54,768 nt of DNA from Novosphingobium sp. ERN07 (GCF_012641335.1 NZ_JABAID010000024.1:1-54768); one strand, 5' to 3'. Counted from the first letter of the stretch, positions 45,026 through 54,185 are shown. Numbers and translations: made by a program. Notes: generated by a model not told the origin, from the sequence alone.

Positions 45026-45250
45026 ATGCTTGAAATGCGGCCCGATTGTGAACGATGCGGCACCGATCTTCCGGCCGATGCCCCCGGCGCGTTCATCTGT
45101 TCGTTCGAATGCACGTTCTGCGCTGAATGCGCCGACGATCTTGACGACCGCTGCCCCAATTGCGGCGGCGAACTGATGGACCGCCCGGCCCGCGCCAAGG
45201 CTTTGCACGCCAAGCATCCGCCGTCGACCGTACGCAAGTTCAAGGGCTGA
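45026..45250 (+). CDS. DUF1272 zinc-ribbon-like protein
   Basis: 74 residues with four Cys pairs or singles in the DUF1272 order: CERC, CSFEC, CAEC, CPNC. They likely bind one or two zinc ions. No function is known. It lies head-to-tail between glmM (0 nt) and thiD (1 nt). Confidence 0.88.
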   Translation: MLEMRPDCERCGTDLPADAPGAFICSFECTFCAECADDLDDRCPNCGGELMDRPARAKALHAKHPPSTVRKFKG

Positions 45251-45251
45251 C

Positions 45252-45998
45252 ATGCAGCCACCCCGCGTCCTTTCCATTGCAGGGTCCGATTCCGGCGGTG
45301 GCGCGGGAATACAGGCCGATATCAAAACGATAACCGTGCTGGGCGGTTATGCCATGACCGCCATCTGCGCGCTGACCGCACAGGACACAACGGGCGTCCA
45401 TGCGGTGCTGCCGATTGATCCCGCGATGGTCGCCGCACAGATCGATGCCTGCGTGAACGACATCGGCGTGGATGCGGTGAAGATCGGAATGCTCGGCTCG
45501 CCCGAAATCGCAGCCGTCGTGGCTGACCGGCTTGAAAAGCTTGTCGTTCCCATCGTGTTCGACCCGGTGATGATCTCCACCAGCGGCGCAGCGTTGGCCG
45601 ATACGGCAACGATTGCGGCATTCGAACGCCTGATGGCAATTGCCACTCTCACCACGCCGAACGTGCCGGAATTGCAGGCACTAGGCGGCGATCCGGCAAT
45701 GCGCGCGCGCAGCGTGGCCTATATCGCCAAGGGCGGCGATGCCGATGGGCCAGACGTGATCGACCGCCTGATCATGCCGGGTGAACCAGACCGCGCATGG
45801 ACCGCGCCACGCATCGTCACGCGCCATACGCACGGCACGGGCTGCACCATGTCCAGCGCGATTGCCACGTTCCTTGCCTCTGGCGCGTCCATCGTCGAAG
45901 CTGTCGAGGATGCACGCGAATTCGTGCGCGCTGCCATGCTCGCGGCACCGGGGTTTGGTGCCGGGCACGGGCCTTTGGGTCATCACGCGGTGCGCTGA
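45252..45998 (+). CDS. thiD: Hydroxymethylpyrimidine/phosphomethylpyrimidine kinase
   Basis: Two successive phosphorylations in thiamine synthesis. 248 residues, ribokinase fold: SIAGSDSGGGAGIQADIKT at the N-terminus, FDPVMISTSGAALAD, and the anion-hole loop HGTGCTMSSAIATFLASG with the catalytic Cys. It converges on the LOG-family gene with 3 nt between stops. Confidence 0.95.
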   Translation: MQPPRVLSIAGSDSGGGAGIQADIKTITVLGGYAMTAICALTAQDTTGVHAVLPIDPAMVAAQIDACVNDIGVDAVKIGMLGSPEIAAVVADRLEKLVVPIVFDPVMISTSGAALADTATIAAFERLMAIATLTTPNVPELQALGGDPAMRARSVAYIAKGGDADGPDVIDRLIMPGEPDRAWTAPRIVTRHTHGTGCTMSSAIATFLASGASIVEAVEDAREFVRAAMLAAPGFGAGHGPLGHHAVR

Positions 45999-46001
45999 AA
46001 C

Positions 46002-46880
46002 TCAGCAGTCGAGATCGTAGAACTTCACGATATGCGCCCACGCATCGTCGGCGGTTTCGACCGGGGTGAACAGCTTGATATCCTCGAAATTGATCACGCC
46101 CTCTTCGGCCAGAGCCTCGAAATTCACGACGCGATTCCAGAAATCCTTGCCAAACAGCAGGATCGGGATCGGCTGCATCTTCCCGGTCTGGATCAGGGTA
46201 AGCAGTTCAAAAAATTCGTCGAACGTGCCGAACCCGCCGGGGAACACCGCCACCGCCCGCGCGCGCAGCAGGAAGTGCATTTTCCTGAGCGCGAAGTAGT
46301 GGAACTGGAACGAAAGGTGCGGCGTAACATAGCCATTGGGGGCCTGTTCGTGCGGGAGAACGATGTTCAGCCCGATTGATTCCGCCCCGGCTTCCCGTGC
46401 ACCGCGATTGGCAGCTTCCATGATCGACGGACCACCGCCCGAACAGACGACAAACTGGCGCTTGCCATCTTCCACCACGCCGCAAGAACTGGCAATTTCC
46501 GCAAGGCGGCGCGCTTCTTCGTAATATTTCGCCTTGGCCACCAGCCGTTCGACCACGGCCTGCCGTTCGGGCGTAGTGGCTGTGTTCAGCGCCGCGTCGG
46601 CCATTTCGGGCGAAGGGATGCGCGCAGACCCGTACATGACCAGCGTGGAGCCGATATTCGCTTCATCCAGCAACATTTCCGGCTTCATCAGTTCCAGTTG
46701 GAACCGCACGGGCCGCAATTCCTCACGCAGGAGGAAATCGGTGTCGCGGAAAGCCAGCCTGTAGGCGGGATCCTGCTGCTGAGGGGTGGTCTTCGGATGG
46801 TTCTCGACAAAACCGGCTTCCTGCTCGGCCTTGTAGAACTTGCGCTTGGTCAGCTCGTGCTGCTTTTCTTCTTCTGTCAT
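46002..46880 (-). CDS. LOG-family Rossmann protein (TIGR00730-like)
   Basis: 292 residues with GGGPSIMEAANRGAREAG and PGGFGTFDEFFELLTLIQ, the signature of cytokinin riboside phosphoribohydrolase-like enzymes (formerly lysine decarboxylase family). The N-terminal ~70 residues extend beyond the short LOG type. Bacterial members hydrolyse AMP-like nucleotides; the natural substrate here is not known. Confidence 0.85.
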   Translation of the reverse strand: MTEEEKQHELTKRKFYKAEQEAGFVENHPKTTPQQQDPAYRLAFRDTDFLLREELRPVRFQLELMKPEMLLDEANIGSTLVMYGSARIPSPEMADAALNTATTPERQAVVERLVAKAKYYEEARRLAEIASSCGVVEDGKRQFVVCSGGGPSIMEAANRGAREAGAESIGLNIVLPHEQAPNGYVTPHLSFQFHYFALRKMHFLLRARAVAVFPGGFGTFDEFFELLTLIQTGKMQPIPILLFGKDFWNRVVNFEALAEEGVINFEDIKLFTPVETADDAWAHIVKFYDLDC

Positions 46881-46961
46881 GCCTTTCTAAGTTGGGCCGG
46901 AAAACAAAAAGCGCAAGAGGTCTGAAAGCCCGGCACATGATGGCCACAATTCGAAATATGG

Positions 46962-46990
46962 GCGGGGTGGCGATGAAGGCACCACCCCGC
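46962..46990 (-). terminator. Hairpin after the TauD-family dioxygenase
   Basis: Perfect 9-bp stem GCGGGGTGG/CCACCCCGC (46962-46970 with 46982-46990) 9 nt downstream of the stop. No strong T-tract on the minus strand, so it may be a mRNA-stabilising end. Confidence 0.55.
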
Positions 46991-46999
46991 GGCCTACCC

Positions 47000-47953
47000 T
47001 CAGGCAGGCTGATATTCGACGGCCTTTTCCTTGCGCACGATGCGGCTGTGGCGCCCGTCGATCCCGACCGGCACTTCGCCCGCAATCGTCGCGCGGCGCA
47101 GGGTGCGGCGCTGCAGGCCGAAATCCGCAACCGCGCGATGCTGGGTGGACTGGTTGTCCCAGAACGCCACATCACCCGGCTGCCAGCGCCAGCGCACGAC
47201 GTTTTCGGGACGGGTGATATGGTCCTGAAGAATCTGGAACAGGCGCGAGGAATCAGCCTGATTCAGTCCCACGAACTGCTTGACGAAATGGCCGAGCAGC
47301 AGGCTGCGTTGCCCCGAAACGGGATGCACCCGCACCACCGGATGTTCGGTTTCATAGACGGTAGAGGCAAAGACGTTCTTCTGGAAAAGCTGGCGCTCCT
47401 TCTCTCCCGCATCGCCCTTGGGCGCGTTCGAAAGCACCGCAGCGTAATCATAAAGGTTGGTGTGAACGGCCCAGAGGTTGTTCACCAGTTGGCGCAACGT
47501 TTCGGGGAGAGATTCATAGGCGGTTTCGCCATTGGCCCACACGGTATCACCGCCCGCTTCGGGAATGGTGATCGCGCGCAGGATCGAACCCTTGGGATAG
47601 GCATCGACGAACGTCACGTCGGTGTGCCAGCTTGACGCTGCGTAGCCTTCCTTGCTGTCGAGTTCGAGAAGATATCGCGAGCCTTCGGCCACAGGCACCG
47701 TGGGGTGCGCCACCGGATCGCCGAACAGCGAGGCGAAGCCTTCGTGGCGGGCATCGTCCAGTTCCTTCTGGCCACGGAAGAACACCACCTTGTGGCGCAC
47801 AACCGCGTCCTTGATGGCCTGAACCGTTTGAGCATCAAGATCGCCTGAAAGCGTGACGCCACGGATTTCGGCACCAATGGTGCCGGTAATGGGCACCACG
47901 TCGAGCGGTGAGTTCGGATCTTTGGCATTGGCATAAGTGGTGATGGCAGTCAT
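47000..47953 (-). CDS. TauD/TfdA-family Fe(II)/2-oxoglutarate dioxygenase
   Basis: 317 residues. Iron ligands WHTDVTF (His, Asp) and NQSTQHRAV (distal His), with 2-oxoglutarate Arg in the RRTLRRATIAGE stretch. It resembles taurine dioxygenase and alkylsulfatases such as AtsK, which release sulfite or sulfate. The ATG at 47953 has AAGGAG 8 nt upstream. Last gene of the TonB receptor-permease-dioxygenase operon. Confidence 0.9.
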   Translation of the reverse strand: MTAITTYANAKDPNSPLDVVPITGTIGAEIRGVTLSGDLDAQTVQAIKDAVVRHKVVFFRGQKELDDARHEGFASLFGDPVAHPTVPVAEGSRYLLELDSKEGYAASSWHTDVTFVDAYPKGSILRAITIPEAGGDTVWANGETAYESLPETLRQLVNNLWAVHTNLYDYAAVLSNAPKGDAGEKERQLFQKNVFASTVYETEHPVVRVHPVSGQRSLLLGHFVKQFVGLNQADSSRLFQILQDHITRPENVVRWRWQPGDVAFWDNQSTQHRAVADFGLQRRTLRRATIAGEVPVGIDGRHSRIVRKEKAVEYQPA

Positions 47954-47978
47954 GGATGGCACTCCTTCTGTATGGGAT

Positions 47979-49337
47979 TTATTCGGCCGGCTGGAGCGCA
48001 GGATCGGCTGCGGAGTTCAGGCGGAGGCGAATGGCGTGGTGCTGATCGGCATCGAGCGAGAAGCCGGCGATGACGGCAGCGGAAATGGCATGGGCAAGCG
48101 CCGGGCCAATGGAGAAGACCAGCAGCAGCCCGTTCAGCGCTTGCGGCGAATTGGCAGCGGACTTCGGATCGAAGCCAAACCAGGCGATCAGCGGAAGGGC
48201 GATGCCTGCAGCCAGTGCGCCGCCCAGTTTGTCCGCTAGGGCGAAGATCGAATAATACAGCCCGGCGCGCTCCTCACCGGTTTCGGCGCGCTGCTTGTCG
48301 GCCACGTCGGCAACCATCGACCGCAGCATGATGTTGCCCGATCCTTGCGTGAGACCTTGCGCAAAGGCGAGAGCGAGGACCAGCCAGAACCTGTCGGGCG
48401 TGGTCAGGATAAGGCCGAGGTTGATCAGCGCCTGCAACACTTCGGCTAAGATCGCCGCGTTGCGCTTGCCCAACCGCACGCCGATGCGCTGCCAGATCGG
48501 CGCGGACAATATGCCGAAAGCATACTGAAACAGGAATAGACCCGCGCCCCATTCCGGGCGGCCAAGATAGAACGTGACGTAGAACAGTAGCAGCGTGGTG
48601 CGGATGCCCTGTCCCGCCCGCACCGCCGCATCCGAAGCCAACACACGCAGCAGCAGCGGATTGCCGAACACGGCGCGCAGTGCTGCGGCGGGGGAAAGCG
48701 GCGTGGCAATCAGCGGGGGCAGGCTATCGTCGCGGTTGAACAGGGTCAGCCACAACGCCGGGATTGCGGCGGCCAGCACCAGCAGGCCGAACAGGGTTAG
48801 CTGCAACTGACCGTCGCCGGGTCGCAAATGCTGGGCCAATGCCGCAAGGCTGAGTGCCCCGACCAGCGCGACCGACTGCCACAGCGTGAAGACCGAGGCG
48901 GCACGGGTGCGATCATGGTAGTCAGGGGCCAGTTCGCCGCACCATGCCAGCAGCGGCGTCGATATCAGCGCAAGCCCCGCGTAATAGGCGGCCAGCGCCA
49001 CCGCCAGCCAGCCCGCACCCAGATCGGACGGCGGGAAGAACAACATCGCGCTGCCAACGACGAACAGCGCACCGCCTCCGGCGATCCAAGGACGGCGGCG
49101 GCCAAAGCGACTCTGCGTCCTGTCGCTCAGCGCACCCACCACTGGATCGAGCGCGCAATTGAGCAACTGTCCGGCTAAGTACAGCGTGCCGACCAGCGTG
49201 AGCGACACGCCATAATCCCGCGCGAAAATGGCGGGTAGCCATGCGACGACAGGTTGTGCGGCGGCCGTTACAGGCACGTAGATTGCCGCAAGCCGGTGGA
49301 AGCTGGCGGGGGACTGACCTGGGGATTGTGTTGTCAT
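47979..49337 (-). CDS. MFS transporter of the GPH (sugar/glycoside:cation) type
   Basis: 452 residues, twelve predicted helices. The GALSDRTQSRFGRRRPW loop is the GPH family signature. A second conserved loop ADVADKQRAETGEERAG lies mid-protein. Expected to move a sugar-like or sulfated solute across the inner membrane with Na+ or H+. 10 nt from the TonB receptor stop and 25 nt to the dioxygenase start. Confidence 0.87.
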   Translation of the reverse strand: MTTQSPGQSPASFHRLAAIYVPVTAAAQPVVAWLPAIFARDYGVSLTLVGTLYLAGQLLNCALDPVVGALSDRTQSRFGRRRPWIAGGGALFVVGSAMLFFPPSDLGAGWLAVALAAYYAGLALISTPLLAWCGELAPDYHDRTRAASVFTLWQSVALVGALSLAALAQHLRPGDGQLQLTLFGLLVLAAAIPALWLTLFNRDDSLPPLIATPLSPAAALRAVFGNPLLLRVLASDAAVRAGQGIRTTLLLFYVTFYLGRPEWGAGLFLFQYAFGILSAPIWQRIGVRLGKRNAAILAEVLQALINLGLILTTPDRFWLVLALAFAQGLTQGSGNIMLRSMVADVADKQRAETGEERAGLYYSIFALADKLGGALAAGIALPLIAWFGFDPKSAANSPQALNGLLLVFSIGPALAHAISAAVIAGFSLDADQHHAIRLRLNSAADPALQPAE

Positions 49338-49347
49338 GACTGGGGCC

Positions 49348-51750
49348 TCACAGCCGGGTCCGCAGCGTGACACCATAAGTGCGCGGCTCGCCCACCTGGG
49401 CCGTAACCACGCCGGTGTTCGCGGCAGAAAGGTTGAGGAAATAGTCCTTGTCGAACAGGTTGCGCGCCCAGACCGACACGTCCCACAGGCCGTCTTCGGT
49501 CTTCAGGCCAAGCCGCGCGTTGGCGATGCCGAACCCCGGCACTTGCGCCCATGCCGAGTTGGTGGCCGAAGTGTTGAAGCTGGACCGGTGGGCGTAATCG
49601 GCATGTGCATAGAGGCTCAAAGTCCGCCCGCCGAGGCCACCCAGCGGCGCGTTGGCATCTGCCCCCACCGACCACGCAAACTTGGGCACGCCCGAAAGCG
49701 GTTTGCCCGAAAGATCCTGAATGCCGCCGAGGTTGAGGTTTTCCACCGCCTGCGGGGCGTTGCGATACTCGACGTATTTCGCGTCGGTATAGCTGGCAGA
49801 GGCTGTGAACGAGAGATGATCGCTGGCCGTGAAGGCCAGATCACCTTCGACCCCGCGCGAGCGGACTTTGGGAATGTTCGCGATATATTGCCGGAAATTG
49901 ACCGTATTGGCCACCTGCTCGGTGATCGCAGTCTGATAATCGCGGATTTCGGTCCAGAACGCCGCCGCGTTGAACGTGGCCCGGCGATCAAAGAACTGCG
50001 ACTTGAAACCAAGTTCGAACGCATCGACCTTTTCCGGGGCGACTTCCGGCGCGATCCCGGCAGGCAGCGCCGTCAGGTTCAGGCCACCCGACTTGTTGCC
50101 GCGCGAATAGCTCGCATAGACATTCGCCTCAGGTGCAACCTTCCAGTTCAGCGTGACAAGGCCGGAAAGGTTGTTCTCGCTGAACTTGGTCGAGAAGCTG
50201 GTGACCGGATTGAACTGTGTACGGATCGCGTTGATCGCGGTGACCTGCGCCGGGGTGAAACCCGAAAGATCTGCCCCATCCACCCAGAACTGGTTGAACG
50301 CGCCGGATTTCTTCTCATGCGTCCAGCGCAGGCCCGTGGTCAGCGTCAGCGCATCGGACAAGTGCCAGTCGGTTTGCCCGAACAGCGCGAAAGTTCGAGT
50401 CTCCGGCGTAGAAGTCGAATTGGCTTCAAAGCCGTTTAGCGCCGCATTGGCGATTGTCTGGTTCGCCGTCGGCAGGTTCCACAGCGCGGCCGCCGAGCCA
50501 TAGCGTGAAGCGCCGTACCCCTTCACGATCTGCCAGAAGTAATACGCACCGACCACGTAATCGACCGTGCGATTGCCCTTTGAGGCAAGGCGCAGCTCCT
50601 GGCTGAACTGGCGCTGGCGGTTGGCCTGCTGCGCCTTGGTTGTGATCGGCAGCGATGTGCTGTCGCCATCGTTCGCCGGATTCCAGTCCCACCAGCGGTA
50701 CGCGGTGATCGATGTCAGCGTCGCACCGCCGAAGTCCCAGTTCACTTCGCCCGAAACGCCATAGCCTTCCATGTTCGACTGATAATGGCCATCGGCCTCG
50801 CCCACCCGATCGAACGGACGAAACGCTGGCAGCGTGTATCCGGGGAAACGCGCGGCGCGCTGGGCGAAGTTGTTGGCGATGGTCGTGCCATCAGCATACG
50901 TCGTGTGCAGACCAGCAAAGACCGACAGCACGTGGTCTTGTTCCTGCTTTGCGTAATCACCGATGATCCGCACTTCGAAATCGGGATGCGGTGTGAACAG
51001 CAATTGCCCGCGCACGCTTTCGTTGCGGTAGTTCTGGGCGCGGCGATTGGTGGTCTTGTTGATCAGGAACCCATCGTTCCCGCTGATCGCGCCCGACAGG
51101 CGCACCGCCAGCAGATCGGGCACGATCCCGGTAGAGGCGGAGGCACGGATCTGCCGGAACCCATAATTGCCAAGGCTCGCCTCAGCCGAAAGTTCCGGCG
51201 CGAAGCCGGGCTTGCGCGACGAGATGTTGATGACACCCGACGTGGTGTTCTTGCCGAACAGCGTGCCCTGCGGCCCGCGCAGCACTTCAATGCTTTGAAG
51301 ATCAACCAGATCGAACTGCGAAAGGCCAACGCGCCCGAAATAGACGTTGTCGATATAGAAGCCGACGCCGTTCTCCAGTCCATCGTTGGTAAGCGCCACG
51401 TTGGAGCCGAGGCCGCGAATGTTGATGTTGGTATTGCGCGGGTTGAAGCTGAAGACCTGCAGGCTGGGGACCTGCTGCTGGATCTGGCCAAGCGTGAAAT
51501 CGCCGCGCTTTTCCAACGCCTCGCTGCTGATCACACTGATCGCGACGGGCACGTCCTGCACGTCCTCGTCACGGCGGCGCGAGGCGGTGACGACAATGGT
51601 CTCTCCACCTTCGTCAGGCGCCACAGCAAGCGGTGCCTCATTGGCAGGAACGACATCGGCACCGTGCGCGGAAGTTGCGCCAAGCAGCGCGCCAAGAGCG
51701 ACGCCCGCATAGATGAGGTGGCGCTGCGTCGAAGAAAAAACCCTGTTCAT
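49348..51750 (-). CDS. TonB-dependent outer-membrane receptor
   Basis: 800 residues. Signal peptide to about HGADV. A TonB-box-like GGETIVVTASRRR is followed by the plug domain (DVPVAISVISSEALEK; ITINIRGLGSNVALT-type segment with NINIRGLGSN; RGPQGTLFGKNTTSGV) and a ~650-residue beta-barrel that ends GVTLRTRL. The plug sequence fits the large sphingomonad group of receptors for organic ligands. The start (51750) is 4 nt after the stop of the 58-residue protein, so translation may be coupled. Confidence 0.93.
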   Translation of the reverse strand: MNRVFSSTQRHLIYAGVALGALLGATSAHGADVVPANEAPLAVAPDEGGETIVVTASRRRDEDVQDVPVAISVISSEALEKRGDFTLGQIQQQVPSLQVFSFNPRNTNINIRGLGSNVALTNDGLENGVGFYIDNVYFGRVGLSQFDLVDLQSIEVLRGPQGTLFGKNTTSGVINISSRKPGFAPELSAEASLGNYGFRQIRASASTGIVPDLLAVRLSGAISGNDGFLINKTTNRRAQNYRNESVRGQLLFTPHPDFEVRIIGDYAKQEQDHVLSVFAGLHTTYADGTTIANNFAQRAARFPGYTLPAFRPFDRVGEADGHYQSNMEGYGVSGEVNWDFGGATLTSITAYRWWDWNPANDGDSTSLPITTKAQQANRQRQFSQELRLASKGNRTVDYVVGAYYFWQIVKGYGASRYGSAAALWNLPTANQTIANAALNGFEANSTSTPETRTFALFGQTDWHLSDALTLTTGLRWTHEKKSGAFNQFWVDGADLSGFTPAQVTAINAIRTQFNPVTSFSTKFSENNLSGLVTLNWKVAPEANVYASYSRGNKSGGLNLTALPAGIAPEVAPEKVDAFELGFKSQFFDRRATFNAAAFWTEIRDYQTAITEQVANTVNFRQYIANIPKVRSRGVEGDLAFTASDHLSFTASASYTDAKYVEYRNAPQAVENLNLGGIQDLSGKPLSGVPKFAWSVGADANAPLGGLGGRTLSLYAHADYAHRSSFNTSATNSAWAQVPGFGIANARLGLKTEDGLWDVSVWARNLFDKDYFLNLSAANTGVVTAQVGEPRTYGVTLRTRL

Positions 51751-51754
51751 TCCC

Positions 51755-51931
51755 TTATTTCCCTGAACCCAATAGTGTCGCGCCGAAGCGGCGATTGAAG
51801 CTGATGGGAACGGGCACGGTCTCGCGCTCGGTGCCGCTGATGGCGACGCCGCAAAGGGCAACGATGGTGTGTTGCAAGGACGCGGGATAGCGTGCCAGTT
51901 CCGCAAGATCGGAGCTGGTAAGCGGTCGCAT
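51755..51931 (-). CDS. 58-residue protein of unknown function, coupled to the TonB receptor
   Basis: Begins MRPLTSSDLAELARYPASLQ, continues with a hydrophobic HTIVALCGVAISG and ends PISFNRRFGATLLGSGK. One Cys. No signal peptide or known motif. An AGGAGG-like ribosome site (CGGAGGAA) lies 9 nt upstream of the ATG, better than that of the receptor. Its stop precedes the receptor ATG by 4 nt. The frame is not a shadow of the receptor; it stands in an otherwise empty leader. Confidence 0.6.
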   Translation of the reverse strand: MRPLTSSDLAELARYPASLQHTIVALCGVAISGTERETVPVPISFNRRFGATLLGSGK

Positions 51932-52432
51932 GACGCATTCCTCCGGGCGACGACCCGCGAAGGGCCGCGCCGAACTGGCGTTATGATTGGAAAGCCGGAC
52001 CCGCGCCGCCGCGCCCGTTCAGGGTGGCAGAAGCGCTATTGATGTGCGGCAGGCTTGCGCGTCAGGCGCGCATCATCATGATCTGCATCGTATCACCTCT
52101 TCGTGGAGGGGAACACGATGCCTGGCGCCGTCGCCCCAGCATCGCGCGCTTTAGCGGTTGGTAACGCGGAGCAAGCTGCTTCCCGATCAAATGCCGCGGA
52201 TCAGGACCCTTGTTCTGCATGACGGCCTGATCACCGGGAGCCATGCGGGTTAATCTCTACTTATTTGCTAGAGTCTTTTTCGTCAAGCCATATTGCGGTG
52301 CGGCACGCCGAAAGGAAAACTTCTCGTCACCCAAATCTGATTGTCTACAGTTATAATAGACATTATTCGGTAGAACGGTCATCATCCTGGCGCCTCACGC
52401 GACCACGCGCAGGTCCTCAGCTTTCAGTGAAC
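51932..52432. other. Divergent intergenic region, TonB-receptor operon / sulfatase
   Basis: Five hundred nt between the 58-residue gene and the sulfatase. The left part holds the Met-rich leader peptide and GC-rich complementary segments (CGGG-tcgtcg-CCCG in the minus strand just before the ribosome site of the 58-residue gene). The right part (about 52250-52380) is AT-rich (ATTATTCGG, TTATAATAGAC) and is the likely promoter area of both transcripts. No further gene is supported. Confidence 0.6.
52062..52088 (-). CDS. 8-residue Met-rich leader peptide MQIMMMRA
   Basis: ATG-CAG-ATC-ATG-ATG-ATG-CGC-GCC-TGA; four of eight codons are Met. Upstream GAGGTG serves as ribosome site. Its stop codon sits in the loop of a perfect 6-bp hairpin (TGCGCG/CGCGCA, 52056-52072). 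It is 131 nt 5' of the 58-residue gene at the head of the sulfur-related operon. Features match an attenuator leader sensing methionine; proof is missing. Confidence 0.55.
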   Translation of the reverse strand: MQIMMMRA

Positions 52433-53872
52433 ATGGACCGCCAGATGACCAACGCTTCCGAAAACACCCTGATCTCCCGCCGCGAAACGCTTGGCGGTGC
52501 CGCAGCCACTCTGGCTCTTGGCACCATCGCGGCACCGGCGCTGTCTGCGCCAAAGCGCGCACGGCAACCCAACATCCTCTACATCATGGCCGACGATCTC
52601 GGCTATGCCGACCTCTCCTGCTACGGTCGGCGCGATTTCGAAACGCCCGTGCTTGATCGCCTTGCGGCACAGGGTCTGCGCTTTACCGATGCCTATGCCA
52701 ACAGCGCGGTCTGCACCGCCACGCGCGTGGGCCTGATCACTGGACGCTATCAGTATCGCTTGCCTGTGGGATTGGAAGAACCGCTGGCCTTTCGCCAGAA
52801 CATCGGCCTGCCGCCTGCACACCCGACCCTGCCTTCGCTGCTGGCCAAGGCGGGCTATCGCACCTCGCTGATCGGAAAGTGGCACCTTGGCAGCCTGCCC
52901 GATTTCGATCCGTTGAAAAGCGGCTACCAGACCTTCTGGGGCATCCGCAGCGGCGGCGTCGATTACTACACCCACGCCACCAGCAACGGCCAGCCCGACC
53001 TGTGGGACGGCCCGACTCCGGTGGAAAAGACCGGCTACCTCACCGACCTCCTTGCTGACCGCGCGATTGCCGAAATCCGGGAGGCCACGGCAGCAAAGGC
53101 ACTGTGGTTCATGAGTCTGCACTTCACTGCCCCGCACTGGCCGTGGGAAGGACCGGACGATGCCAGCGAATCCGCGCGCATCGCCACTTCAAAAGATCCC
53201 AAGGCCCTCTTCCATTTCGATGGTGGCAGCGCCGCGATCTATGCCGCGATGGTACGGCGGCTGGATTATCAGGTGGGTCGCGTGCTCGATGCCCTGCGCG
53301 CTGCCGGTGCGGAACAGGACACCATCGTGGTGTTCACCAGCGATAACGGCGGCGAACGCTTTTCCGACACCTGGCCGTTCAGTGGGCGCAAGACCGAACT
53401 GCTCGAAGGAGGCCTTCGCATTCCGGCCATCGTCCGCTGGCCGGGCGTTACCCGCGCGGGCACCACAAGCGATGCGCAGATCATCTCGATGGACTGGCTG
53501 CCTACATTCCTCGCCGCAGCGGGATCAGTTCCCGATTCGGCCCATCCCACCGACGGCATCGACATCCGTCCCGCCCTTGGCGGACAGGCTTTGCCGCAAC
53601 GCACCCTGTTCTGGCGCTACAAGAACCACGCCCAGCGCGCGGCGCGGCGGGGAAACCTCAAATACCTGAAGATTGGCGAAAACGAGTTCATGTTCGACGT
53701 ACAAGCCGACCCGCTGGAAAGGGCAAACCTGAAAGACCGGGAGCCAGCCCGCTTCACCGAACTGAAAGCCGCCTGGGAAGCCTGGAACGCAGACATGCTG
53801 CCGCTCGACCCGAAATCATACACCCACGGCTTCGGCCCCAGCGAACTGGCCGACCATTTCCGGGTGGACTGA
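52433..53872 (+). CDS. Tat-exported sulfatase (formylglycine type)
   Basis: Hydrolyses sulfate esters in the periplasm or at the cell surface. 479 residues. Tat signal LISRRETLGGAAATLAL, then the alkaline-phosphatase fold: NILYIMADDLGYADLSCYG with the metal Asp pair, and the formylglycine site Cys94-Thr-Ala-Thr-Arg98 followed by GLITGR. Further sites are GKWHLG and FTSDNGGE. The usual CxPSR is replaced by CTATR. A maturase is needed elsewhere. A second ATG at 52445 would also keep the Tat motif. Divergent from the receptor operon. Confidence 0.92.
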   Translation: MDRQMTNASENTLISRRETLGGAAATLALGTIAAPALSAPKRARQPNILYIMADDLGYADLSCYGRRDFETPVLDRLAAQGLRFTDAYANSAVCTATRVGLITGRYQYRLPVGLEEPLAFRQNIGLPPAHPTLPSLLAKAGYRTSLIGKWHLGSLPDFDPLKSGYQTFWGIRSGGVDYYTHATSNGQPDLWDGPTPVEKTGYLTDLLADRAIAEIREATAAKALWFMSLHFTAPHWPWEGPDDASESARIATSKDPKALFHFDGGSAAIYAAMVRRLDYQVGRVLDALRAAGAEQDTIVVFTSDNGGERFSDTWPFSGRKTELLEGGLRIPAIVRWPGVTRAGTTSDAQIISMDWLPTFLAAAGSVPDSAHPTDGIDIRPALGGQALPQRTLFWRYKNHAQRAARRGNLKYLKIGENEFMFDVQADPLERANLKDREPARFTELKAAWEAWNADMLPLDPKSYTHGFGPSELADHFRVD

Positions 53873-54185
53873 ATTTTCAGGAGTATGTCCTACGCCACTT
53901 TAAATGGCCCGGCCAGCTAAAGGAATGCTAGTGTGGCAATTAGGGCCATGGCGCTTGAATGGCCCTACATCTCGGCTTCTGAACAGAAGAATGGCCCGAT
54001 GTATTTGGACCATATAAGACCGACCTATCAGGCTCTTGAGGAGTGCACAGCCACAACCTCACGAGCGCGGCACCCCTACCTCACTGCCACTTTGAAATGC
54101 CTGATGGATCAGTGGGCTTTGATTGGGTCATGCACCTATGGTGATGCTCACATTGATAGAAAATCCGTTCCGGACCGCAGCGCCG
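53873..54185. other. Repeat-bearing region, possible transposon remnant
   Basis: No supported gene. Degenerate copies of a GCCACTTTnAAATGsC-like motif occur: CCACTTTAAATGGCCC (about 53895), GCGCTTGAATGGCCC (about 53951) and GCCACTTTGAAATGCC (about 54086). Such repeated end motifs are typical of IS21-like elements, but no istA or istB gene is present here. A plus-strand open frame at 53933-54208 has no protein-like features. Confidence 0.4.

Noticed and set aside
52089..52244. In-frame upstream extension of the Met-rich leader to a 60-residue protein
   Set aside because: The extension is Arg/Pro/Gln-rich random-looking sequence; a ribosome site immediately before the inner ATG favours the 8-residue peptide.
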